Assembly: GCA_963849635.1 (NCBI GenBank)
Contig: CAWKIA010000019.1
Span: 124,001 to 188,000, forward strand
From: CAVRUD01 sp963849635
GTDB taxonomy: Bacteria > Chloroflexota > Chloroflexia > Thermomicrobiales > UBA6265
Direction: 5' to 3'
DNA: 64,000 nt
The translations under genes and the position numbers were made by a program. Below the pieces are notes generated by a model. That model was not told the DNA's origin and did no database searches. It was given only the letters and a program-made list of their open reading frames with translations. Numbering within the stretch: position 1 is the first letter of the stretch; every line of letters begins with the position of its first letter. Below, one piece after another: positions 46,701-54,821 of the stretch.

Positions 46701-48032
46701 TCAGGATGGCTCGTCCGCCATACTGGGGATCACTTTTATCCAGCGTAACGGTGATGCCCAGACCCAGCCGGCGGCGACGAGCATGCCGGCGATGCCGATG
46801 ACCAGGGTGGTCTGGACGCCGAACCACTGGCCGATCAGGCCGCCCATTAGGCCGCCGATGGGGATCAGGCCGGAGACGATGAACTTCCAGGTGGCGTTGA
46901 CCCGGCCCTGGAGGCGGTCCGGGGTGATAGCCTGGCGGATCGTCACAGTGTTGACGTCGGCGATCACGATGAAGAGCCACTGGGCGAATTCGGCGGCGAT
47001 GATGAGCGGCAGGGCGACCGATGGCACGAGCACGGCGGCGGGGACGGTGAGGCCGAAGAGTCCGACCAGCACCCTGGAGCCGACGATCGTCCTGCCGACA
47101 CCAAGGCGGCGGGCGGCAGGTCCGGCCAACATCGCGCCGATGAGGGCGCCCGCGCCGCCGGTGGCGAAGACGAAGCCGACCTGGGCGGCGCTCAGGCCGA
47201 GGTCGTCGGTCATGTAGAGCACATAGACGGCCAGGAAGCCCCAGCCGAAGAGGGTCGTGGTGCCGCTGCAGAGGGCGAGGGCGCGCAGGAGCGGATCGGC
47301 GATTACCGCCCGGAGTCCCTCGGCGATGGCCGGGATCATCCTGGGCCGGTGGACGGTGCGATCGACCGGCGGCTCCTTCGTCTCGATCTTGCCGATCAAG
47401 ATGGCGGAGAAGACGAAGGAGACGGCATCGACGGCAATCGCGGCCGGCGCCGTGATGAGGGCGATCAGGCCGCCGCCCACGCCGGGGCCGGCAACCTGGG
47501 CGAAGGAAGCGCTGGCCTGCAACTTTCCGTTGCCTTCGAGCAGGTCCTCGCGGCGGACAAGTGTTGGCAGGTACGCCTGGTAGGCGACGTCGAAGAAGAC
47601 GGTGAAGATGCCGACGCCGAAGCCGATGGCATAGAGCATCTCGATGCTGAGCACATCGAGGACCCAGAACACCGGGATCAAGCCGAGGATGGCGGCCCGG
47701 GCGAGATCGGCGACGATCAGCACCGGCTTGCGCGGCAGGCGGTCTACCCAGACGCCGACGATCAATCCGACCAGGAGGAAGGGGGCGGTGCCGGTGGCGA
47801 CGAGGAGGCCCATCTGGGCTGGGCTGGCGTCGAGCGACAGCGCGGCGATCAGCGGGATGGCGAGGGCCGAGAGCTGGGTACCGAGCTGCGAGATGGTTTC
47901 GGCGCCCCACAGCTTGAGAAAGCCGGAGTGTCGCCAGAGACCCGTAGTTGGCCAAGCGGGACGGCGAATGCGGCCGCGCCGGGTTGGCGGGTCGGAAGAC
48001 ACAGATGGAATGGTGGTAGTTTCAACTGACAT
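46701..48032 (-). CDS. MFS transporter (DHA3/MFS_3 type exporter)
   Basis: 443 residues with about 12 membrane segments. Features: LWRHSGFLKLWGAETISQLG at the N-terminus, the loop 2-3 motif GVWVDRLPRKPVLIVADLAR, and QAITPDRLQGRVNATWKFIV between late segments. This is the MFS_3 pattern of macrolide (Mef-like), tetracycline (Tap-like) and enterobactin exporters. It is probably a drug or metabolite efflux pump; the substrate is not predictable. ATG 48032 has only a weak ribosome binding site (GGGGCGG). A well-initiated 28-codon ORF lies 77 bases upstream, so translation may be controlled by it. Confidence 0.85.
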   Translation of the reverse strand: MSVETTTIPSVSSDPPTRRGRIRRPAWPTTGLWRHSGFLKLWGAETISQLGTQLSALAIPLIAALSLDASPAQMGLLVATGTAPFLLVGLIVGVWVDRLPRKPVLIVADLARAAILGLIPVFWVLDVLSIEMLYAIGFGVGIFTVFFDVAYQAYLPTLVRREDLLEGNGKLQASASFAQVAGPGVGGGLIALITAPAAIAVDAVSFVFSAILIGKIETKEPPVDRTVHRPRMIPAIAEGLRAVIADPLLRALALCSGTTTLFGWGFLAVYVLYMTDDLGLSAAQVGFVFATGGAGALIGAMLAGPAARRLGVGRTIVGSRVLVGLFGLTVPAAVLVPSVALPLIIAAEFAQWLFIVIADVNTVTIRQAITPDRLQGRVNATWKFIVSGLIPIGGLMGGLIGQWFGVQTTLVIGIAGMLVAAGWVWASPLRWIKVIPSMADEPS

Positions 48033-48109
48033 GAGATGACCGCCCCTGGGAAGGTGGGGAGGGGGCGGTGGATGTGGCGCCCGCCTCCGCTGTCCTGCGC
48101 GCCTGCGTA

Positions 48110-48196
48110 TTAGGACAGCGGTGACTTGGCTTCGTTGATGTATCCCATCGTCATCGCGTCGCGGTGACGCGGATCCTGGGTGGTCGGGTGCGACAT
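48110..48196 (-). CDS. 28-residue leader peptide candidate before the MFS gene
   Basis: A complete small ORF: it begins MSHPTTQDPRHRDAMTMGYI and ends NEAKSPLS. A good ribosome binding site (TAGGAG, 8 bases before ATG 48196) precedes it. It stops 77 bases before the exporter start. Downstream of its stop TGTCC (start of the spacer) can pair with GGACA about 20 bases on. It may be an attenuator-type leader for the exporter or a small exported peptide. There is no homology that I recognise. Confidence 0.45.
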   Translation of the reverse strand: MSHPTTQDPRHRDAMTMGYINEAKSPLS

Positions 48197-48376
48197 CGGC
48201 TTTGCTCCTAGGGCGCATGGTGCGCCGAGAATCAGGATAGGGGGCGAGGTGGTGGAATGCAATACCCGTGACGCTGCGCGGACGTCTCGGTTGCCTGGAT
48301 GAAATGCCGGGGCTAAGATCTGCGGCCAATTCAGTTGGGATGTAGGCGATGTACGTGAGTGAGAGGGGAGTTCGCG

Positions 48377-49747
48377 ATGACTGCGAGCGACCGGCGGACG
48401 AAGTTTCTGTTGGCGGAGGATCAGATTCCGGAGAGTTGGTACAACATCGCGGCGGATTTGCCGGTGCAGGCGCCGCCGGTGCTGCATCCGGGAACGGGGC
48501 AGCCGATTGGTCCGGCGGACCTGGCGCCGCTGTTTCCGATGGAAGTGATCAAGCAGGAGGTCAGCACCGAGCGGTTCATCCCGATACCGGAGGAGGTGTT
48601 GGCGGTCTACCGGCTGTGGCGGCCGACGCCGTTGTACCGGGCGCACCGGTTGGAGAAGGCGCTCGATCTGCCGAAGGGTGTGCGGATTTTCTACAAGTAT
48701 GAGGGGACGAGTCCTGCCGGGAGCCACAAGCCAAATACCGCCGTGCCGCAAGCCTTCTACAACAAACAGGAAGGGGTGAAGCGGATCGCGACGGAGACCG
48801 GGGCGGGGCAGTGGGGCAGCTCACTGGCGATGGCGTGCGCCTTCTTCGGGATCGAGTTGAAGGTCTACATGGTCAAGATTTCGTATGCCCAGAAGCCGTA
48901 CCGGCGGGCGATGATGGAGGCGTGGGGGGCGACCTGCGTGCCGTCGCCGAGCACGGACACGGCGGCGGGGCGGGCGATTCTGGAGAAGGATCCGGAGTCG
49001 ACGGGGTCGTTGGGAATTGCGATCTCAGAGGCGGTGGAAGATGCGGCGAGCCGAGAGGACACGAAGTATTCGCTTGGATCGGTGCTGAACCATGTGCTGC
49101 TCCACCAGACGGTGATTGGTCAGGAGGCGGTGGAGCAGCTGGCGCAAGCCGATGCCTGGCCGGATGTGATTGCGGGATGTGTGGGTGGCGGGTCGAATTT
49201 CTCGGGGCTGACTTTTCCGTTCCTGCAGCAGAAGCTGGCGGGAAAGCAGGTGCGGGTGATCGCGGCGGAGCCGGCGGCGTGTCCGACGTTGACCAAGGGA
49301 ATCTATGCCTACGACTTTGGCGATACGGCAGGGATGACGCCGCTGGTCAAGATGCATACGCTGGGGCACGACTTCGTTCCGGCGGGGATTCATGCCGGTG
49401 GCCTGCGATATCACGGAGCGGCGCCGCTGGTGAGCCTGTTGTTGGACCAGGGTTTGATCGAGGCCACGGCGGTGCCGCAGCGGCGCACGTTTGAGGCGGC
49501 GGTGCTCTTTGCGCGGAGCGAGGGGATTCTGCCGGCGCCGGAGGCGGCACACGCGATCCGGGTGGGGATCGACGAGGCGCTGGCGGCGCGCGAGGCTGGC
49601 GAAGACCGCACGGTGCTGATCGGGGTCAGCGGCCACGGACACTTCGACCTGGCGGCGTATGACACCTATCTCTCCGGCTCGATGCAGGACTATGAGCATC
49701 CCGAAGCGGCGATAGAGGAGGCGCTAGCGCGCTTGCCGAAGAGCTAG
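48377..49747 (+). CDS. TrpB2-type tryptophan synthase beta chain-like protein
   Basis: 456 residues. PLP enzyme with the lysine in PAGSHKPNTAVPQAF (Lys118), ATETGAGQWGSSLAMACAFF, and the phosphate loop GCVGGGSNFSGL. The N-terminal extension and RPTPLYRAHRLEKALDLP are those of TrpB2, the stand-alone form that condenses indole or a related substrate with serine (or phosphoserine) independent of TrpA. No other trp genes are adjacent, consistent with a salvage role. Start ATG 48377 follows GAGGGGAG; the in-frame GTG at 48359 lies within the same leader. Single intact frame. Confidence 0.9.
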   Translation: MTASDRRTKFLLAEDQIPESWYNIAADLPVQAPPVLHPGTGQPIGPADLAPLFPMEVIKQEVSTERFIPIPEEVLAVYRLWRPTPLYRAHRLEKALDLPKGVRIFYKYEGTSPAGSHKPNTAVPQAFYNKQEGVKRIATETGAGQWGSSLAMACAFFGIELKVYMVKISYAQKPYRRAMMEAWGATCVPSPSTDTAAGRAILEKDPESTGSLGIAISEAVEDAASREDTKYSLGSVLNHVLLHQTVIGQEAVEQLAQADAWPDVIAGCVGGGSNFSGLTFPFLQQKLAGKQVRVIAAEPAACPTLTKGIYAYDFGDTAGMTPLVKMHTLGHDFVPAGIHAGGLRYHGAAPLVSLLLDQGLIEATAVPQRRTFEAAVLFARSEGILPAPEAAHAIRVGIDEALAAREAGEDRTVLIGVSGHGHFDLAAYDTYLSGSMQDYEHPEAAIEEALARLPKS

Positions 49748-49831
49748 CCCGAATGCGTCAGTGCTCACTTCCGACGATGGGGCGTGATCCCGTCGCTACT
49801 AACGCCTGACACCTGACGCCAGGTTCATGTG

Positions 49832-50755
49832 TTATCGGCAGATACCGTTTGTGCAGGCCAGTGCGCCGCAGCAGCCCGCGCCAGAGGAGCAGCGGCCACC
49901 GGCGTTGCGGCAGCAGTTGAGGGCACCATCGGCGCTGATCCCATTCGATGCGCAGGCCAGATCTCCGCAGCAGTGCGCCCCCGCCGCGCATACGCCGCCC
50001 TCGTTCCGGCAGCAGTTGAGGGCGCCGTCGGAGGTGATGCCATTGCTGGCGCAGGTAACAGTGCCGCCGCTCTGGGAGCATTGGCCGTTGGCGGTGCACT
50101 CCGCGCCGAGCGGCCGGTTGACCGTGACCGGGCCGGTGCAGACTCCGCCGGTGCAGGTCAGCGCGCCGCAGCAACCGTAACCGTTGGCGCAGGCGCCGCC
50201 GGCGTTCCGGCAACAATTGAGCGCGCCATCGCTTGAGATGCCGTTGGAGGCGCAAATAGTGACGCCGCCGGTTTGAGAGCACTGGCTGGTGCTGGTGCAT
50301 TCCTGCCCGGGGACGCGCCCTCCAGTGTTTGCGCGGCACACGCCGGCGGTGCACTGCAACGCACCGCAGCAGCCGGCGCCGCTGGTGCAGGGTCCCCCTT
50401 CATTGCGACAGCAATTGAGGGCGCCGTCGGTGGTGATGCCGTTGCTGGCGCAGATGAGATCACCGCAGCAGTGGGACCCGGTCGAGCAGGCTCCGCCTTG
50501 GCTCCGGCAGCAGTTCAACGCGCCGTCCGTGGCGATGCCATTCGAGGCACAGACGACGGGGCCACCGGTCTGAGTGCATTCCGCGGAGGAGTTGCAGGCA
50601 ACACCGAGACCCTTGTGCCGCGCGTCGGCGTGACTTTGCACTATGAGCCCGCCGAGAAAGGCACCGGTTCCTGCCGCCAGGGATCTCAGCAGGCGTCGAC
50701 GTGACGTGCTGGAGGCGAGGGAACGGGTGAGCGCGTCGAACCGTTGACCATCCAT
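49832..50755 (-). CDS. Tat-exported Cys-rich repeat protein (NGI-DGALNCC repeats)
   Basis: 307 residues. The signal (MDGQRFDALTRSLASSTSRR, then RLLRSLAAGTGAFLGG) is of the same type as in the array at 5-13 kb. The mature part repeats a ~30-residue unit five times: ASNGI, then (A/T/S)(T/S)DGALNCC or ADGALNCC, R(S/N), GG, and a following CCG-L-C block. Typical units read CASNGITTDGALNCCRNEGG and CCGALTCTGGVCTGP. All Cys are in pairs or CC doublets, so a ladder of disulfides is likely. Function unknown. Ribosome binding site ACGGAGGT precedes ATG 50755. No Thr/Pro linker. Confidence 0.8.
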   Translation of the reverse strand: MDGQRFDALTRSLASSTSRRRLLRSLAAGTGAFLGGLIVQSHADARHKGLGVACNSSAECTQTGGPVVCASNGIATDGALNCCRSQGGACSTGSHCCGDLICASNGITTDGALNCCRNEGGPCTSGAGCCGALQCTAGVCRANTGGRVPGQECTSTSQCSQTGGVTICASNGISSDGALNCCRNAGGACANGYGCCGALTCTGGVCTGPVTVNRPLGAECTANGQCSQSGGTVTCASNGITSDGALNCCRNEGGVCAAGAHCCGDLACASNGISADGALNCCRNAGGRCSSGAGCCGALACTNGICR

Positions 50756-50872
50756 GGCGCCGTACCTCCGTTGGTAGGGGATGCCGGGAAAGGTGCCGGT
50801 TGGGGCAGTGATTCCCATCCTATCATGCGGATGGAATCATCTACGGCCCTGGATCGCCGGAAAGGACGCGGT

Positions 50873-51241
50873 ATGGCGGACGATGTGGTCTCAATGGATC
50901 GACTGGTGGGGATCGTGCGCGAGGCGATGGCGGACTTGATCGAGTCGGGCGATGTAGATGTCGTGCGCTCGGAAGATGGTCAAGAGATTGACCTCTTCGG
51001 TGACGAATGGACGGTGCACCTGGAAGGATGGCCGGAGAATTCGACCGCGTTCGCCGCGTTCGATGATGAGCCGGACGACCCGGCGGCCATCCCGGCGATC
51101 CGGGCGGCGATCATCGACGCGCCGATTCAGGCCGCCCTCCTGGACCTGGACCGGCGACTGGAGGGGACCTTGCGGGCGGCGCTGGCGGCGTCCGGTGATC
51201 CGCTGTCAGTAGATCTGGCGACGGCGTTGGGGGCTGGATGA
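50873..51241 (+). CDS. small acidic hypothetical protein
   Basis: 122 residues, acidic: MADDVVSMDRLVGIVREAMA, then SEDGQEIDLFGDEWTVHLEG and AIIDAPIQAALLDLDRRLEG. One alpha/beta domain seems likely; there is no signal peptide or membrane segment. I do not recognise a family. The ATG follows GAAAGGACGCGGT. Divergent from the Cys-rich gene and convergent with the transglycosylase gene across a hairpin at 51266-51289. Confidence 0.6.
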   Translation: MADDVVSMDRLVGIVREAMADLIESGDVDVVRSEDGQEIDLFGDEWTVHLEGWPENSTAFAAFDDEPDDPAAIPAIRAAIIDAPIQAALLDLDRRLEGTLRAALAASGDPLSVDLATALGAG

Positions 51242-51265
51242 CGCTGCTCGGCAGAAAAATCGAAC

Positions 51266-51289
51266 CGCCCCGGGCGGATGCCCGGGGCG
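51266..51289. terminator. perfect 10-bp hairpin between convergent genes
   Basis: CGCCCCGGGC (51266-51275), GGAT, GCCCGGGGCG (51280-51289). On the minus strand it is followed by GGTTCGATTTTT, a proper T-tract, so it terminates the transglycosylase-like gene well; it can also serve the plus-strand gene. Confidence 0.75.
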
Positions 51290-51317
51290 TCGATCCAATC
51301 GTTCTCTTCCCGCCTTG

Positions 51318-51983
51318 TTACTGGCAGGTCCACTCGCCGCGGCGGCCGACCGACCACATCCAGGCGGCGGCGTTCGCGTTGGCGACGGGGTCGTAGATGT
51401 CGTAGGCGCCGTATGGGGTGCCGGCAAAGGTGCCGGGGACGAATTGGAAGAGGCCGTACCAACCGGCCGGGTTGTAGGCGTACGGGTTGAGGCCGGACTC
51501 GCAGGTGGCGACTCGGAGCATGTCGTCGCCGGACTGGCCGTAGGCGGCTGCGGCGGCGTAGATGATCGAGACGATGTCTGTCCCAGCCGGAGCAGGGACG
51601 GCGGTTGTCGTCTTCGCAGCGGTGCCGGCGCTGAGGTAATCGCCGTAGGCGTAGCCACTGGCGCCGTTGTAGGTGACCGGGACAAAGCCGTTCTCGGGCT
51701 CACCGATGATCTGGACCGCAGATCCCGATGGCATAACCGCCAGGATCGTGGCGTCGAGGCTGGGGAGGAAGCGCAGGTTGAGGGTGGGGCTGATCACGGT
51801 TGCAGACGTTTCCCCGTCCGGCCCGACCCCTGTGGCCGCCGTGTCGTCGACGTTCTGGAGTCTCTCCTGGGCTGCTGCGCCGGGCGAGAGGACCAAGGCC
51901 GAGGCCATCATGAAGGCCAGGACGACGACGATCCCGAGCTTGGCCGGAATTTGGGACGTGAGAGTACTGGAAGAAGTGCGCAA
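51318..51983 (-). CDS. exported SH3 + lytic-transglycosylase-like protein
   Basis: 221 residues from TTG 51983, chosen because GGAGG lies at 51991-51995 and the sequence then gives a signal peptide (KLGIVVVLAFMMASALVLSP). An SH3b domain (SATVISPTLNLRFLPSLDAT, GYAYGDYL) is followed by a short lysozyme-like domain (DDMLRVATCESGLNPYAYNP, AGWYGLFQFVPGTFAGTPYG) with Glu162 as the likely catalytic acid. It resembles resuscitation-promoting-factor/SLT-type peptidoglycan hydrolases. It ends at a T-tract terminator and is monocistronic. Confidence 0.8.
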   Translation of the reverse strand: MRTSSSTLTSQIPAKLGIVVVLAFMMASALVLSPGAAAQERLQNVDDTAATGVGPDGETSATVISPTLNLRFLPSLDATILAVMPSGSAVQIIGEPENGFVPVTYNGASGYAYGDYLSAGTAAKTTTAVPAPAGTDIVSIIYAAAAAYGQSGDDMLRVATCESGLNPYAYNPAGWYGLFQFVPGTFAGTPYGAYDIYDPVANANAAAWMWSVGRRGEWTCQ

Positions 51984-52682
51984 CGGTAGACCTCCCTGAA
52001 CGAGACATAGGGAAACTGGACACAGCAAAGCCTGGCGGTGGTGATCCCGCGTTGCCTTGAGCATTCCGTTTCCGACGTGACGACGATGCTCGGACGCGTC
52101 TGTATCGATCCGAGCGAACGATTGACCCGAGGCCGTCAACTGGCGGCTCTTGTGATCCTCGTTCCACCACCCAGCCGTGGTGTTCACGAAACGAGGATCG
52201 CAGGGCAAAACGTGCTCACACCGCAAAGGCAAGGACCCAGATGAAGGTTGGTGTGAAGCGCGGAATGGATAACACCCTATAAGCGATACGTCAAATATCT
52301 CCCGGGCCGAAGAGCAATATTTTCAGAGCCTAGCGATGCAAACTGCCATGAACGCAACGTCAGAATATTGGAGACTGTAGCCAGATTCGCCTAAATAGGA
52401 AGGTCGTCTGGCCATCGAGCCTCAAGGTCGGGCATGCGTTCCTTGCCGCAAACTAGGCACGCTGAAACTTGCTTATTGCGCTGAGGTTTCCGTTCGGCGT
52501 GGGTCGGCAATACAACAAAACCTGAGCAGTGAACAGTGTTGCAGTATACGACAACACATGATATAGCGGATGGGAGTGTCTGTGTGTGCGAGGTTGAGAT
52601 GAATAAGCGGCGAAGGATGTCATGTAACGGGAGAGTAGGGAATGCGTTGGAGAAGTTGTGCAGGTTAGGGCGTTTCATGTCC
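51984..52682. other. long AT-richer intergenic region
   Basis: About 700 bases with lower G+C than the surroundings, especially 52250-52690. No frame looks coding. It holds a possible sigma-70 promoter TTGCAG (52541-52546), 17 bases, TATAGC (52564-52569). The base composition contrast suggests foreign or regulatory DNA. Confidence 0.4.
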
Positions 52683-52691
52683 TGCTATACT
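52683..52691 (+). promoter_or_regulatory. extended -10 promoter candidate
   Basis: TGCTATACT is a good extended -10 (TGn plus TATACT), 105 bases before the ATG of the 34-codon ORF. There is no convincing -35, which extended -10 promoters can lack. Confidence 0.4.
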
Positions 52692-52795
52692 GCGCGACCG
52701 TCACACTCGATGACTCAGTACCGATTGTGATTCGGCAGTTTTGGTTTCGGGCCCATTATCATCGCGCGAAATGCGCGACGAACGAGGAGCATGGC

Positions 52796-52900
52796 ATGAC
52801 GCAGTTAAAGAAGCATCAGCAGACCGACCGCTTCTTTAGCGAAAGCGCATTACATGCCGTTGCCCTCGAAACACCTACAGGGGTCAGTCCAGACCTCTAG
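52796..52900 (+). CDS. 34-residue peptide before the ABC exporter genes
   Basis: Small complete ORF beginning MTQLKKHQQTDRFFSESALH and ending AVALETPTGVSPDL. The ribosome binding site GAGGAG is 6 bases from ATG 52796. It has no cysteine and no membrane segment; the N-terminal part is polar, helix-forming and leader-like. It stops 171 bases before a pair of ABC exporter genes on the same strand. It could be a peptide precursor exported by them or a regulatory leader. No recognised peptide-modifying enzyme lies next to it, only a methyltransferase 4 kb away on the other strand. Confidence 0.45.
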   Translation: MTQLKKHQQTDRFFSESALHAVALETPTGVSPDL

Positions 52901-53071
52901 CGCTCACGATTTCCCGACCAACCGACAATCCGTCGCGCCGGCCCGGCCCGGCGTTGCTGTGTCCGAACCCTCCGGCGATAGCGCCTGGCGGGTCGAACGG
53001 CATGGCGTGAGCTGCCCTGCTCATCTCGACAATTCAACATTTTCCGCCACCGTCGAAGCGAGGAGGTTGCC

Positions 53072-54821
53072 ATGCGCCCGCTTCGGACGTTAGGCCGATA
53101 CCGGCAGCTGCTCACCCGCTACCTGCGGTCGCAGCTGCCGATGATGATCCTGCTCGGGGTGATCCTGCTTGGGTCGATCGCGGTACAGATCGTGACGCCG
53201 CTGGCGACGAGCCGGTTCATCGATCGGGCTGCTTCGGGAGGATCGGAGCGAGGTCTGATTTCACTTGCCCTGTTGACGATTGCTTTGGTGATCGTGGGCC
53301 AGGGATTGTCCGTTGCCGAGACCTACGTGGCCGAGAACGTCAGTTGGGTCGCCACCAACGCCTTGCGCGTCGATCTGGTCGCCCATCTTCTCCGCCTGGA
53401 CTCGGGATTTCATGCCGCTCACACGCCCGGCGAACTGATCGAGCGCGTCGACGGGGACGTCGCCGCGCTGGCCCGATTCTTCTCGCGGTTCGTCGTGACC
53501 CTGCTCGGCAATCTCCTCTTGATAGTCGGAGTATTGGTGCTGCTGTACACCGTCGATTGGCGGATCGGGCTGAGCCTGAGTGCGTTCGTCGTTGTGGCGT
53601 TCGTGGCGATGGTGCGGATCCGGGCGATGGCAACGCCGTACTCGGCGGCTGAGCGGCAAGAGAGCGCCGAATTCTACGGATTCATCGGCGAGACCCTGGC
53701 CGGCCGCGAGGACATTCGCTCCAGCGGGGCGGAGGGGTTCGTGCTGCGGCGCTGTGCGCAGCAGATGCGGACCTGGCTGACGGCGACGGTGCGGGCGCAG
53801 ATCCGAGGATACGGTCTGGTTGCCACGACCGAGGCCATGTTTGGCCTGGGAGCCGCGACCGCAATCGGCCTGAGCTGCATGCTCTACCGGGACGGCGCGC
53901 TGACCCTGGGCGCGGTCTACCTGCTCTTCCGCTACACGGAGATGCTGCGCCAGCCGACGGAGCAGATCCGCAATGAGATTCAGGACTTGCAGCAGGCCGA
54001 CGCCAGCATGGGGCGGGTGGAGTCACTGCTCGCCACCGAGCCCGCGCTGGTTGATGGTCCGGCGGAGCACCTGCCGGCGGGGCCGCTCTCGGTCCAGTTC
54101 GATGGGGTTTCGTTCGCGTACGCGGACGGCACCCCGGTGCTCCGTGACGTCGACTTCTGCCTCGAGCCGGGGCGCGTCCTTGGTGTGATCGGGCGGACTG
54201 GGGCCGGCAAGACAACGTTGACGCGCTTGATTCCCCGGCTGGTTGATCCGACGTGCGGGGTTATTCGACTGGGTGGCACCGATCTGCGCTCGGTTCGGAT
54301 CGACGGTGTCCGCACGCGCGTCGGGGTGGTGACCCAGGACGTGCAACTGTTCAATGCCAGCCTGCGGGACAACTTGACCCTCTTCGATGCCCGCGTCTCC
54401 GACGAGCGCCTGGTGGACGTCTTGGAGACACTGGGAATGCGTGGCTGGCTGGAAAGCGTGCCGCGCGGGTTGGATACGGTTCTGAATGCTGAGGTCGGCC
54501 TGTCGGCCGGGCAGGCTCAGGTTCTGGCCTGTGCGCGCATCTTTCTCGAACGATCCGGATGTCGTGATCTTGGACGAGGCGTCCTCGCGGCTCGATCCCG
54601 CGACCGAGCGGCTGGTGCACGAGGCGTTGCGCCGCCTGCTTGATGGACGAACCGGCATCGTCGTCGCCCACCGGTTGGCCACGATCGCATTTGCCGACGA
54701 CATCCTCGTGCTGGAGGGCGGTCAGGTCCGGGAGCATGGCTCCAGGCTCTCATTGGCTGCCGATCCCACCTCTCGCTTCTCCGAGCTTCTGCGGCTGTCG
54801 ACCGAGGAGGAGCTCTCATGA
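53072..54821 (+). CDS. ABC exporter half-transporter, canonical Glu subunit (one frameshift)
   Basis: About 583 residues: six-helix exporter domain (LPMMILLGVILLGSIAVQIV and further hydrophobic segments) fused to an ATPase with Walker A GRTGAGKTTLTR (about residue 378), Q-loop GVVTQDVQLF, signature LSAGQAQ (about 475, degenerate from LSGGQ) and, after a shift near 54548, Walker B VVILDEASSRLD with catalytic Glu, then switch His VVAHRLAT. The TGA overlaps the ATG of the next gene. Together they should form a heterodimeric exporter. Ribosome binding site GCGAGGAGG before ATG 53072. Confidence 0.87.

Noticed and set aside
48110..48196. Lasso-peptide precursor with core starting GYINEAK
   Set aside because: The ring-closing Asp/Glu would have to be at core position 7-9, but the only acidic residue is at position 5, and no lasso synthetase genes are present.
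52796..52900. Lasso-peptide or lanthipeptide precursor
   Set aside because: No Cys, no suitable acidic residue placement after a leader Thr-x-Gly, and no maturation enzymes nearby; kept only as a small ORF of unknown role.
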